64,000 nucleotides of DNA from an uncultured Spirochaetota bacterium (lineage in GTDB: Bacteria > Spirochaetota > Spirochaetia > JAFGXN01). A program made the position numbers and the translations under genes. Every line of letters starts with the position of its first letter. The stretch's first letter is position 1. Location: the NCBI GenBank assembly GCA_944388995.1, contig CALXKN010000001.1:62001-126000 (forward strand), in the 5' to 3' direction. The notes under the pieces were generated by a model. That model did no database searches and was not told where the DNA came from. It saw nothing but the letters and a program-made list of their open reading frames with translations. This document shows, one piece after another, positions 26,617 to 35,198 of this stretch.

Positions 26617-28631
26617 TTCGGGAATCGCGCCTGACAACCCCGGTCACCTCCCTTCCCGGCGTCGGCGCGCAGAAGGCCGCTCTTTTCGCGCGGCTGGGAA
26701 TTTTTTCCCTGCAGGATTTAATCGAATTTTACCCGCGCGGCTGCAAAGACACCGTTCACTTTTATCCGTTTACGCAAATCGCCTCTTTAAACGAAGCGGC
26801 TGCCGGAGTTGCAGAGACGATTGCCGTTGAAAAAACACCGACCAAAAACGGAATGCTGACGGTGATAACGGCAATCGACGAAGACGGCATCGTCTGCCGT
26901 TTTCCGCTCTTCAACCGCGGTTTTCTTGCGGCGGCCTTCCCCGTCGGACGGAAATTTTATTTTTACGCCAAAATCCGGCCGGAAAACGGCCGTCTGACGG
27001 GGCAGTTGCTCGATTTTGAAAAATACAGCGAAAATCCGGCGTTTTTCAAGCAGTATCTGCCGGTTTATCCGCTGACCGCGGGGCTCTCGTCCGCTTTTCT
27101 TATCAAAACAATGCGGACGGCGCTGGAGCGCTGCCGGCCGCTTCTCTTTTTCCGCCTGCCGAAGGGTTTGCGGCCGCCGTTTCCGCTGATGCCGTACTCC
27201 GACGCCGTTTCGGCCGTCCACTTTCCCTCAAGCGAAGAAGAACTTCACCGCGCCCGCCGCACCCTCGCCTACCTGGAACTCTACCGCTTCGCCGCCGGCG
27301 CCGTTGAAGCGCGGCTGACGCGGCGCAAACGCAGCGGCGCCCTTCCCGGAGACGCGGCGCTCTCCCCGCTTCAGAAAAAAATTATCGCCTCGCTGCCGTT
27401 TGCGCTCACCGACGGACAAAAAGCGGCGTTGGCGGAAATCAACCGCGATCTGACATCATCACAACCGATGGAACGGCTGCTGCAAGGCGATGTCGGATGC
27501 GGAAAAACGCTGGTTGCATTTTTGGCGGCGGCACGCGTCATGGAAAAACGGCAGCAGTGTGCGTTGATGGTCCCCACCGACCTTTTAGCGCGGCAGCATA
27601 CCGAAAAAGCGTTTGAAATTTTCGAACCTCTCGGCAAAACCGTCTGCTGTTACACCGGACGCCTCTCGGCTGACGCCAAACGCAGCGCTTTAAAGCCGCT
27701 GAAAGACGGAACCATCGATCTCATCATCGGAACACACGCCCTCTTCGGAGAAAATGTTGTCTTCAAAAATCTTGGATTGGTCATCATCGATGAACAGCAC
27801 AAATTCGGCGTCCTTCAACGCGCCTCTCTTTCGGCAAAAGGAACCTCTCCGTCCGTACTCACCATGAGCGCGACACCGATTCCCCGAACGCTGGCGCAAA
27901 CCGTCTACACCGCGCTCGACGTCACCACTATTGAAGATTTACCGAAAGGACGACTGCCAATCGAAACTCACCTGACGCGTGCCGGCAATGAAAAAAAAGT
28001 CTACGATTTTGTCTTACGGGAATTGAAAGCCGGACGACAAGCGTATTTCGTTTATCCCGTTATCGAAGAGAGTCGAGACAGCGATTTGAAAGACGCTGTC
28101 CGCATGGCTGAAACGCTTCAAACGCAAATTTTCCCCGACTTCCGGATTGCGTTAATCCACTCACACTTGGAAGAAAGGCAAAAAGAAGAATTAATGAAGC
28201 GATTTGCCGCTCGGGAAATCGATATTTTGGTTGCAACCACCGTTGTCGAAGTCGGCATCGACAATCCGAATGCAACAGCCATGGTTGTCGAAAATGCGCA
28301 GCGTTTCGGTCTTTCCACCCTTCACCAGCTGCGCGGACGAATCGGCCGTTCGAATTTACAGTCTTACTGCTTTCTGATTTACGACGAAACCCGACTGACA
28401 GAAGAAGCTAAAAGCCGCCTGAAAATCCTTCTGAAAACTCAAAACGGATTTGAAATTGCTGCGGAAGATTTGAGAATCCGCGGTCCTGGCGAAATTTTCG
28501 GCGAACGGCAGGCGGGGAACCTCAAATTCAAAATTGCCGATCCTCTGCGCGATGAAAAAATTCTTCTTGACATTACCCGGCAATTGGAAGAAATCTGCAT
28601 TCAACCCGATGCAGCCGACGCTCTCTTTTAA
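26604..28631 (+). CDS. recG: ATP-dependent DNA helicase RecG
   Basis: The 675-residue protein has the wedge/OB domain first (LPGVGAQKAALFARLGI). The SF2 helicase motifs follow in order: LLQGDVGCGKTLVA, GTHALF, IIDEQHKFGVLQR, MSATPIPRTLAQ, VGIDNPNATAMVVENAQRFGL and QLRGRIGRS. It remodels stalled forks and branched DNA. The ATG is inside the last codons of dnaE, so the two genes are probably co-translated. Confidence 0.96.
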   Translation: MDGLIRESRLTTPVTSLPGVGAQKAALFARLGIFSLQDLIEFYPRGCKDTVHFYPFTQIASLNEAAAGVAETIAVEKTPTKNGMLTVITAIDEDGIVCRFPLFNRGFLAAAFPVGRKFYFYAKIRPENGRLTGQLLDFEKYSENPAFFKQYLPVYPLTAGLSSAFLIKTMRTALERCRPLLFFRLPKGLRPPFPLMPYSDAVSAVHFPSSEEELHRARRTLAYLELYRFAAGAVEARLTRRKRSGALPGDAALSPLQKKIIASLPFALTDGQKAALAEINRDLTSSQPMERLLQGDVGCGKTLVAFLAAARVMEKRQQCALMVPTDLLARQHTEKAFEIFEPLGKTVCCYTGRLSADAKRSALKPLKDGTIDLIIGTHALFGENVVFKNLGLVIIDEQHKFGVLQRASLSAKGTSPSVLTMSATPIPRTLAQTVYTALDVTTIEDLPKGRLPIETHLTRAGNEKKVYDFVLRELKAGRQAYFVYPVIEESRDSDLKDAVRMAETLQTQIFPDFRIALIHSHLEERQKEELMKRFAAREIDILVATTVVEVGIDNPNATAMVVENAQRFGLSTLHQLRGRIGRSNLQSYCFLIYDETRLTEEAKSRLKILLKTQNGFEIAAEDLRIRGPGEIFGERQAGNLKFKIADPLRDEKILLDITRQLEEICIQPDAADALF

Positions 28632-28693
28632 TTCGAAAATATTCGAAAACTGAAACTAAATTTCTGTCTTTAAAGATTATTTTCCCGTTTTAA

Positions 28694-28727
28694 TGGATAT
28701 TTTTGATGAAATATTATATAATATAAT
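28694..28727 (+). promoter_or_regulatory. AT-rich promoter of the ilvE-rsmD-his run
   Basis: Two overlapping perfect TATAAT boxes lie at 28717-28722 and 28722-28727, with a partial -35 TGGATA at 28694-28699 (17-base spacing to the first). The leader to the ATG at 28740 is only about 10 bases and contains AAGGGGA, too short for a riboswitch or T-box. Confidence 0.6.
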
Positions 28728-28739
28728 AAGGGGAAGATT

Positions 28740-29765
28740 ATGGAAACATCAGATCAACTGGATTGGAAACATCTCGGTTTTTCGTATATAAAAACCGATT
28801 ACCGTTACATTTCCGTATGGAAAAACGGCTCCTGGGACGACGGTGTCATGACTGAAGATAACTATCTTCGCATCAGTGAAGCTTCAACCGCGCTCCACTA
28901 CGGACAAGAGTGTTTCGAAGGACTGAAAGCGTACCGCGCCAAAGACGGTTCGATCAACCTCTTCCGTCCCGACCGTAACGCCAAACGGATGCAGGACAGC
29001 TGCCGCAAACTGCTGATGCCTGAGTTTCCCGTTGAACGGTTCATCGACGCCTGTAAAAAGGTTGTAAAAGCCAATGAACGCTTTCTGCCGCCTTACGGCA
29101 CCGGCGGAACACTTTATTTGCGGCCGTATATGATTGGCGTCGGACACAACCTCGGCGTGAAACCGGCTCCCGAATTTATTTTCGGTCTCTTTTGTTCGCC
29201 TGTCGGCGCCTACTTTAAAGACGGCTTAGCTCCGTGCAACTTCTGTATTGCCGACTACGACCGCGCCGCACCGTTGGGAACCGGCTCTCAAAAAGTCGGC
29301 GGAAACTACGCGGCCTCTCTGCTGCCTCATAAATTGGCGGCCGACGCGGGGTTTGCCGACTGTATTTATCTCGATCCAGCAACGCACACAAAAATCGAAG
29401 AAGTCGGCGCTGCTAACTTTTTCGGAATCACAAAAGACAACGAATTTGTAACGCCGAAATCACCTTCGATTTTACCGAGCGTCACCAAATATTCATTGAT
29501 GGAAATTGCCGAAAAACGGTTCGGAATGAAAGTCAGTGAACGGGATGTTTATATCGATCGGATCGACGAATTTACCGAAGCCGGCGCCTGCGGAACAGCC
29601 GCCGTCATCACCCCGATCGGCGGCATCAGCTACAAAGGCAAACTTCATGTTTTTTACAGCGAAACGGAGGTCGGGCCGGTGATCCGCAAACTTTACGATA
29701 CGCTGGTCGGCATTCAATTCGGCGAAATCGAACCGCCGCAAGGATGGATTTTCAAAGTCGAATGA
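28740..29765 (+). CDS. ilvE: Branched-chain amino acid aminotransferase
   Basis: This 341-residue fold-type IV PLP enzyme has HYGQECFEGLKAYR, LFRPDRNAKRM, LYLRPYM, the lysine in SQKVGGNYAAS (Lys185), and EVGAANFFG. It belongs to the longer BCAT-II type. It transfers amino groups between glutamate and the branched-chain 2-oxoacids. It has its own promoter. Its stop overlaps rsmD by four bases. Confidence 0.93.
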   Translation: METSDQLDWKHLGFSYIKTDYRYISVWKNGSWDDGVMTEDNYLRISEASTALHYGQECFEGLKAYRAKDGSINLFRPDRNAKRMQDSCRKLLMPEFPVERFIDACKKVVKANERFLPPYGTGGTLYLRPYMIGVGHNLGVKPAPEFIFGLFCSPVGAYFKDGLAPCNFCIADYDRAAPLGTGSQKVGGNYAASLLPHKLAADAGFADCIYLDPATHTKIEEVGAANFFGITKDNEFVTPKSPSILPSVTKYSLMEIAEKRFGMKVSERDVYIDRIDEFTEAGACGTAAVITPIGGISYKGKLHVFYSETEVGPVIRKLYDTLVGIQFGEIEPPQGWIFKVE

Positions 29766-30313
29766 GAATCACCGGCGGCAAATACGTCCGAAGGCAAATC
29801 GCCTGCCCGAAGGGCATCATTCGTCCGGCCATGGATCGAATGAGAGAATCGCTTTTTGCGATTCTCGGCGATTTGACGGGGTGTTCGTTTTTGGATCTGT
29901 TTTCGGGCTCCGGGATTATGGCCGTCGAAGCCGCCGGCCGCGGAGCGAATCCGGTGACGGTTGTCGAAAAGGATCCGGTAAAAAAGAAAGTTTTGTATCA
30001 AAACTTAAGTATTATTGAAGAGACCCGGTTTATTCGGATGATGTCCGTCGACCGGTTTTTGGCGACCGACAGCGGATGTTACGACGTGGTCTACTTGGAT
30101 CCACCGTTTCCGCTTGCCGGCAAAGAGCAGACGCTGCTGAAATTGGCCGAAAGCCGTTTGCTTCGCACGGGAAGCCGCGTGATCATTCATTTTCCTCAGG
30201 AAGATCGGCTTTCGGAGCAAATCGGCCGGTTGCATTTGTACGACGAAAGAAAGTACGGACGCAGCCGAGTGTTTTTTTACCGCTGCGAGGATGAAAATGA
30301 AGAGAAACAATAA
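29762..30313 (+). CDS. rsmD: 16S rRNA (guanine-966-N2)-methyltransferase RsmD
   Basis: The 183-residue methyltransferase starts MRITGGKYVRRQI. It has the SAM-binding stretch FLDLFSGSGIMAVEAAGRGA and the catalytic DPPF motif in VVYLDPPFP. The ATG at 29762 overlaps the ilvE stop (ATGA); a slightly longer frame lies inside ilvE and is rejected. It methylates G966 of 16S rRNA. The end overlaps the start region of hisZ. Confidence 0.93.
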   Translation: MRITGGKYVRRQIACPKGIIRPAMDRMRESLFAILGDLTGCSFLDLFSGSGIMAVEAAGRGANPVTVVEKDPVKKKVLYQNLSIIEETRFIRMMSVDRFLATDSGCYDVVYLDPPFPLAGKEQTLLKLAESRLLRTGSRVIIHFPQEDRLSEQIGRLHLYDERKYGRSRVFFYRCEDENEEKQ

Positions 30314-31376
30314 AGCATTGCTTCAAAATCCGCAAGGAACAGACAGTTTCTGTATGGAAGAAGCCGCTTTTCACAGAAAAATCGCCGGTCGGTTTTCAGA
30401 AATTCTGACACTGTGGGGGTATCTGCCGGTTCAAACACCGATTTTCGATTTTTACGACATTTATTCGGATTATGTCAAAAGCGAAGACGTCTACCGACTC
30501 ACAGATCGGGAAGGAGATTTGCTACTGCTGCGCAACGATGTCACTCTGTTTCTGGCTAAGCAGATTTCATCATTATTGGAACCGAAAAATCTGCCGCTGC
30601 GGGTTTTTTATTCCGATACGATTTTGCGGCACGAAAACAAAACCGATATTTCCAAAAACGAATTTTTTCAGACGGGAGCCGAACTTTTCGGTGTCGGCGG
30701 CGAAAAAGGCGATTTGGAAATTTTATTTTTATTGGAAGAAATGCTGGCCTCTCTGCCGATTCAAACTTTTCTCCATTTGGGTTCCCGTAAACTTTTCAAT
30801 TTGGCATGTGCAGGGCTGCCGCCGGAAATTACTCCGTCGCTGGCAACAGTTGTCCGCAACCGTGATTTCGAACTTTTGACTTCGATTCTTGCACCGGTTT
30901 GCTCCGAGTCCCAAATTGACCGTTTCCGCCGACTGTTTTCTTTTATCGGACCGCCGAAAGCGTTTGCTTCGTTTGCGGAGTCACTGGATTCCCAACCGTT
31001 ACGGGAAGAAGCTCTTTATATCGCGGCTTTGGGTGAAAAAACCGCCCGGCTTTTTCCGAATGCGGAAATTCGAACAGATACATCTGAAATCGGCGAACGG
31101 AATTATTATACGGGTATGGTTTTCCGTGTTTACACCGAACACGCGGCGACGGAAATTGCCGGAGGCGGCCGCTACGACACGCTGATGGAGCACTTTGGCA
31201 CCACGTGCGCTTCAGTCGGATTTTCTTTGATGCAGAGAAAAATCGAATCGCTGCCGACACTTCGTTCAAAAACTTCACCGCAGCCGTTTGTCACGCTTAC
31301 CGGCGATGATACGGCGGAACTCTATTTGAAAGCCAAATCTTTACGTGAACAAGGGGAGATTGTCAAATTATGTTAG
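30297..31376 (+). CDS. hisZ: ATP phosphoribosyltransferase regulatory subunit HisZ
   Basis: The 359-residue protein resembles the catalytic core of class II histidyl-tRNA synthetase: LWGYLPVQTPIFDFYD, LRNDVTLFLAKQ, RVFYSDTILRHE and, late, EIAGGGRYDTLM. It lacks the anticodon-binding domain. That and the adjacent short hisG identify it as HisZ, not HisS. It activates and feedback-regulates HisG as a hetero-octamer. The ATG at 30297 is preferred over one six bases upstream because GAGG is properly spaced to it. Confidence 0.88.
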   Translation: MKRNNKALLQNPQGTDSFCMEEAAFHRKIAGRFSEILTLWGYLPVQTPIFDFYDIYSDYVKSEDVYRLTDREGDLLLLRNDVTLFLAKQISSLLEPKNLPLRVFYSDTILRHENKTDISKNEFFQTGAELFGVGGEKGDLEILFLLEEMLASLPIQTFLHLGSRKLFNLACAGLPPEITPSLATVVRNRDFELLTSILAPVCSESQIDRFRRLFSFIGPPKAFASFAESLDSQPLREEALYIAALGEKTARLFPNAEIRTDTSEIGERNYYTGMVFRVYTEHAATEIAGGGRYDTLMEHFGTTCASVGFSLMQRKIESLPTLRSKTSPQPFVTLTGDDTAELYLKAKSLREQGEIVKLC

Positions 31377-32008
31377 AATCCGGAGAAATTACAATCGCCC
31401 TGCCCAAAGGCCGTCTTGAAAAATCGGTACAAAAGCTCTTTGCCGCCTGCGGTATTGATTTTCAATTTGAAGACAGAAAATTGACCGCCTGCTCGTCCGA
31501 CGGAAAATTCCGGTTTTTCCTGGTCAAAAATTCCGATCTGCCGACTTATGTCCGCCACGGAATTGCCGGCATCGGTATTTGCGGAGAGGATGTTCTTTAC
31601 GAATCGGGCACTGTTTTCACCAAGGTCATGCGACTGAACTGCGGTCAGACCCGGATGTGTCTGGCCGGGCGGGCGGGAGCCGAAAAACCTCAACCCGGAC
31701 GCAAGCTGAAAGTCGCATCTAAATTCACCCGTTTCGCCGCCGATTACTACAATAACCTTGGAACGCCGATTGAAATTATCAAGCTGAACGGTTCCGTGGA
31801 ATTGGCACCGGTTCTGGGACTGACCGACTACATCGTCGACTTGGTTGAGACCGGTTCAACGCTGACCGCAAACCGGTTGGAAATTATCGATGTTTTAAAG
31901 GAAATAAGTGTTTACATGATTGTCAATCCGTCTTATTATAAAATGAGATACGCAGAAATCGACGCATTGGTTGCGCTGCTGCAAGGAGGGCAAAATGGAA
32001 ACGGTTAA
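31370..32008 (+). CDS. hisG: ATP phosphoribosyltransferase, short form
   Basis: The 212-residue protein is the short HisG lacking the C-terminal regulatory domain. It has ITIALPKGRLEKSVQKLF, GIAGIGICGEDVLYE, VASKFTRFAADYY, and the PRPP-binding loop near VDLVETGSTLTANRLE. It catalyses the first step of histidine synthesis (ATP plus PRPP). It needs HisZ, encoded directly upstream with a 7-base overlap. Confidence 0.94.
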   Translation: MLESGEITIALPKGRLEKSVQKLFAACGIDFQFEDRKLTACSSDGKFRFFLVKNSDLPTYVRHGIAGIGICGEDVLYESGTVFTKVMRLNCGQTRMCLAGRAGAEKPQPGRKLKVASKFTRFAADYYNNLGTPIEIIKLNGSVELAPVLGLTDYIVDLVETGSTLTANRLEIIDVLKEISVYMIVNPSYYKMRYAEIDALVALLQGGQNGNG

Positions 32009-32582
32009 AATTGAACGAACGACAAAAGAAACTTCCGTTTACGCCGAAATTTCCTTCCCCGGGAAAGGCGATGTTTCCGTCAATACAACCGTGCCTTTCT
32101 TCGATCATATGTTAACGGCTCTCTTTTTTCACGGCGGATTTGACGCCAAAATCAAAGCAAAAGGCGATACTGAAATCGACGATCATCACTTGGTTGAAGA
32201 CACAGGAATCGTCATCGGTCAATGTCTGTCCCAACTCGACAAACAAAGTCGGCCGACAATGCGTTTCGGTTCCGTCTCCGTACCGATGGATGATGCAGCG
32301 GCTTCCGTCTTGACCGATTTTTGCGGTCGCCCGTTTTTGGTTTGGAACGTCCATTTTCCCCAAATTTATTGCGGCCGCTTTGAAATGTGTTTGCTGAAAG
32401 AATTTTTTTCGGCTCTCGTCTCACACGCCCGTATCAATCTTCATATCAACGGTTTATACGGTGAAAACAGCCATCACTTAAGCGAAGCGGTTTTTAAAGC
32501 GGTTGGCAAAGCGGTCGGACAGTCGTTGACAAAGCGAACGGACGGCGTAACGCCTTCCTCAAAAGGAATGTTGGAATCATGA
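31995..32582 (+). CDS. hisB: Imidazoleglycerol-phosphate dehydratase
   Basis: The 195-residue protein is a stand-alone IGPD with both metal-binding motifs: DDHHLVEDTGIVIG and ENSHHLSEAVFKAVGKA. The start VKIERTTKETSVYAEI and FFDHMLTALFFHGGFD are also typical. The ATG at 31995 has AAGGAGGG ahead and lies inside the end of hisG. It dehydrates imidazoleglycerol phosphate, a later step of histidine synthesis. Confidence 0.95.
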   Translation: METVKIERTTKETSVYAEISFPGKGDVSVNTTVPFFDHMLTALFFHGGFDAKIKAKGDTEIDDHHLVEDTGIVIGQCLSQLDKQSRPTMRFGSVSVPMDDAAASVLTDFCGRPFLVWNVHFPQIYCGRFEMCLLKEFFSALVSHARINLHINGLYGENSHHLSEAVFKAVGKAVGQSLTKRTDGVTPSSKGMLES

Positions 32583-32950
32583 AAGACGGAAAAGCTCAAA
32601 TCGATTTGCTGACCAAAAAAGGTTTTCTGAAAACGGGTGCGCCTTCCGTTTCACTTCAGGCTGAAGACAAAGCAAAACTGAATCTGCAAGGCAACCGTCT
32701 TCTGAATCAGGGTTCGGTTGATCAAGCCAAGAAAATTTTTCTGACGACGCATTACAGCGACGGCTTATGCCGAGTGGGCGATTACTATCGGGAAAAAGAT
32801 GATCCGGTAACAGCATTGAAATTCTATACTCTTTCCGGACGTAAAGACCGATTTGAACCGATGATTGAATCGGCTGTTCAAGCACTCCGCGCCGTTTTAA
32901 AAGAGGATGAAAAGAATTTAAACGAGGATAGAAACCATAAAAGCGAGTAA
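32579..32950 (+). CDS. Small helical protein, TPR-like, unknown function
   Basis: The 123-residue soluble protein has helix pairs that look like degenerate TPR units (LNLQGNRLLNQGSVDQAKKIF; DYYREKDDPVTALKFYTLS). There is no signal peptide. It is coupled to hisB by an ATGA overlap and followed five bases later by the larger TPR protein. The two probably work together. The family is not recognised. Confidence 0.6.
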   Translation: MKDGKAQIDLLTKKGFLKTGAPSVSLQAEDKAKLNLQGNRLLNQGSVDQAKKIFLTTHYSDGLCRVGDYYREKDDPVTALKFYTLSGRKDRFEPMIESAVQALRAVLKEDEKNLNEDRNHKSE

Positions 32951-32955
32951 AAGGT

Positions 32956-34182
32956 ATGAATGATTACATTAAAAAACTGTTGAACAAGTCATCTGTAGAG
33001 ATCGCCAAGAATCCTGACGAAATTGACTTCTTAACCGAGAAAGAAGCCAATGAAAACCCGATTTTGCTTCATTCTCCGAAGGAAAAGGAACATCGCAGTC
33101 CCGAAGAAGAGGAAATTGCCTCTTTATCAAAACGCGGTTATAAACTGCTTCACGACGGATTGTATGACGACGCTATCATTTGCTTTCAAAAAATTCTCGA
33201 TATTGAACCGAAAAACGCTTATGCGTTGGTTGGCATAGGCGATGCGGAACGCAAATTAAAAAATCTTTCGTCGGCGATAAAATATTACGAAATTGTTTTG
33301 GAAGACAACAACCGCAACAATTTCGCGCTCTTCGGAATGGCAGATTGTTATAAAGCAATGTCTCAATATTCAAAGGCCATTGCATTGTGGGAACGGTTTT
33401 ACATGACGGAACCGAACAACATCACGGTTTTAACCAGTCTGGCAGACTCCTACCGCAAAATCAATGACTTCAGCCATTCGAAAAAATACTACGAGAAAGT
33501 GCTGGCGCTCGATTCCTCAAACTCTTACGCATTGATCGGTTTAGCGCGGCTCTACTTTTCCGAAAAAGATTACGATACCGCAATTTACTACTTGAATTCG
33601 ATATTAAGCACAACGACTGATTTAAAAACCAAAATCCGCGTTCTGACCTCAATGGGAAACTGTTACCGTAAAATGAAAACGTTCAATCTGGCTATCGACT
33701 ACTTCAAAAAAGCGTTAAAAATCGAACCGGAAAATTTTTACGCTCTCTACGGAATGGCTGACTGCTGCCGCGGCTTAGGACGCAATGAAGAGTCGATTTA
33801 CTACTGGAACGCCATTCTGAAAAACGATCCCAATAATAAAATCATTCTGACTCGACTCGGCGACGCTTATCGAATTTGCAAACAGTACGACAAAGCGATG
33901 CCGTATTACAAAAAAGCGTTGAACATCGATTATGATATGTATGCTGTGCTCGGAATCGCCCTCGTTTATAAAGAAATGAAACTTTACAACGAGGCTTTAA
34001 ATAAACTGAATCAACTGAGAATGCAAAAACCGAGACACTTCCGCGCTTATGTCGAAATGGCGGATTGTTATCTCTGCATCGGGCAAAAGGAAAATGCCGA
34101 AGCGATTTTGCTTACATACTTGAAGATGGGAATGACGAATCCGATGGTTGAAAGCAAATTGCGGGCTATCCGTAATTCATGA
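32956..34182 (+). CDS. TPR-repeat protein
   Basis: The 408-residue protein is almost wholly TPR: about nine units between residues 52 and 400, each with the G/A-Y/F-A spacing (for example YDDAIICFQKILDIEPKNAYAL and FNLAIDYFKKALKIEPENFYAL). The first 50 residues are charged and probably flexible. There is no signal peptide or membrane anchor, so it is a cytoplasmic scaffold. Its stop overlaps rlmN by four bases. Confidence 0.85.
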   Translation: MNDYIKKLLNKSSVEIAKNPDEIDFLTEKEANENPILLHSPKEKEHRSPEEEEIASLSKRGYKLLHDGLYDDAIICFQKILDIEPKNAYALVGIGDAERKLKNLSSAIKYYEIVLEDNNRNNFALFGMADCYKAMSQYSKAIALWERFYMTEPNNITVLTSLADSYRKINDFSHSKKYYEKVLALDSSNSYALIGLARLYFSEKDYDTAIYYLNSILSTTTDLKTKIRVLTSMGNCYRKMKTFNLAIDYFKKALKIEPENFYALYGMADCCRGLGRNEESIYYWNAILKNDPNNKIILTRLGDAYRICKQYDKAMPYYKKALNIDYDMYAVLGIALVYKEMKLYNEALNKLNQLRMQKPRHFRAYVEMADCYLCIGQKENAEAILLTYLKMGMTNPMVESKLRAIRNS

Positions 34183-35198
34183 TTTCTCTTATCGGGAAAA
34201 CGCCGAAAGAGCTGGCGGATGAGTGGTCTCTCTCTCCTCCGTTCCGCGCAAAACAGCTTTTTAAAAATCTCTATTCGGGGATCATGAATTTTGATGAAAT
34301 GTCGGATCTGCCTAAAACACTGAGAGAGACTTTAAAGGCAAACGGAACATTCTTTTCCGCGGAACTTTTGAGGGAACGGGTTTCCGCCGACGGAACCGTA
34401 AAACGAACGCTGCGATTTCCTGATGGAGCCGTTATTGAGGCTGTCGTTTTAACAACCGATAAAGGCCGCAAAACGGCGTGTCTGTCAACCCAGGTCGGAT
34501 GCGCAATGGGGTGCCGCTTCTGTCACACCGCGCTCGGTGGTCTTAAACGCAATCTGTCGGCAGCAGAAATTGTCGAAGAAATGATTCTCCTTCGCCAAAA
34601 GAGCGGACCCATCAGCCACATTGTTTTTATGGGAATGGGAGAACCGCTGAACAATCTTGACGAAGTGGTAAAAGCAGTCGAAATTCTTTCCTCTCCGGAG
34701 TGCTGTCACTTCAGCAAACGAAAAATCACAATATCGACTTGCGGCGTTGTACCGGGAATCCTACGGATGGCTGAAGAAAAAATGCCGATGAAATTGGCGG
34801 TCTCCCTCAATGCAGCCGACAACAAAAAACGAGCACAACTGATGCCGATCACTCTTAAATATCCTCTCGAAGAGTTGAAAGATGCTTTGCTTCACTATCA
34901 GGATGCTGTCGGACGGCGCATTACATTCGAATACGTTTTAATCGACGAATTTAACGACTCTATCGGTGATTTAACCGCTTTATGCCGTTTTTTAAACGGC
35001 TTTCACACTCCGTTAGTCAATTTGATTCCATGGAATCCGACTCCGAATTTATCGTTTAAAAGCCCGTCCAATAACCGCGTCCACCGTTTTTTACAGGCAG
35101 CTGCCGATAACGGAATCAACATGACGTTACGGCGCAGCCGCGGCCGCGACATTGAAGGCGCATGCGGACAACTGGCTGGAAAAGACTCCGAAAAGTAA
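34179..35198 (+). CDS. rlmN: Dual-specificity 23S rRNA/tRNA (adenine-C2)-methyltransferase RlmN
   Basis: The 339-residue radical SAM protein carries the cluster motif CAMGCRFC (Cys108, 112, 115) after CLSTQVG. It also has GMGEPLNNLDEVVKA and a C-terminal catalytic Cys in DIEGACGQLAG. It methylates A2503 of 23S rRNA and A37 of some tRNAs at C2. It ends exactly where the convergent flavin oxidoreductase ends, with no bases between. Confidence 0.94.
   Translation: MISLIGKTPKELADEWSLSPPFRAKQLFKNLYSGIMNFDEMSDLPKTLRETLKANGTFFSAELLRERVSADGTVKRTLRFPDGAVIEAVVLTTDKGRKTACLSTQVGCAMGCRFCHTALGGLKRNLSAAEIVEEMILLRQKSGPISHIVFMGMGEPLNNLDEVVKAVEILSSPECCHFSKRKITISTCGVVPGILRMAEEKMPMKLAVSLNAADNKKRAQLMPITLKYPLEELKDALLHYQDAVGRRITFEYVLIDEFNDSIGDLTALCRFLNGFHTPLVNLIPWNPTPNLSFKSPSNNRVHRFLQAAADNGINMTLRRSRGRDIEGACGQLAGKDSEK

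Noticed and set aside
28632-28739. T-box or attenuator upstream of ilvE
   Set aside because: The likely transcript start is about 10 bases before the ATG, leaving no room for a structured leader.
30297-31376. Histidyl-tRNA synthetase
   Set aside because: The anticodon-binding domain is missing and a short HisG follows directly, which fits HisZ.
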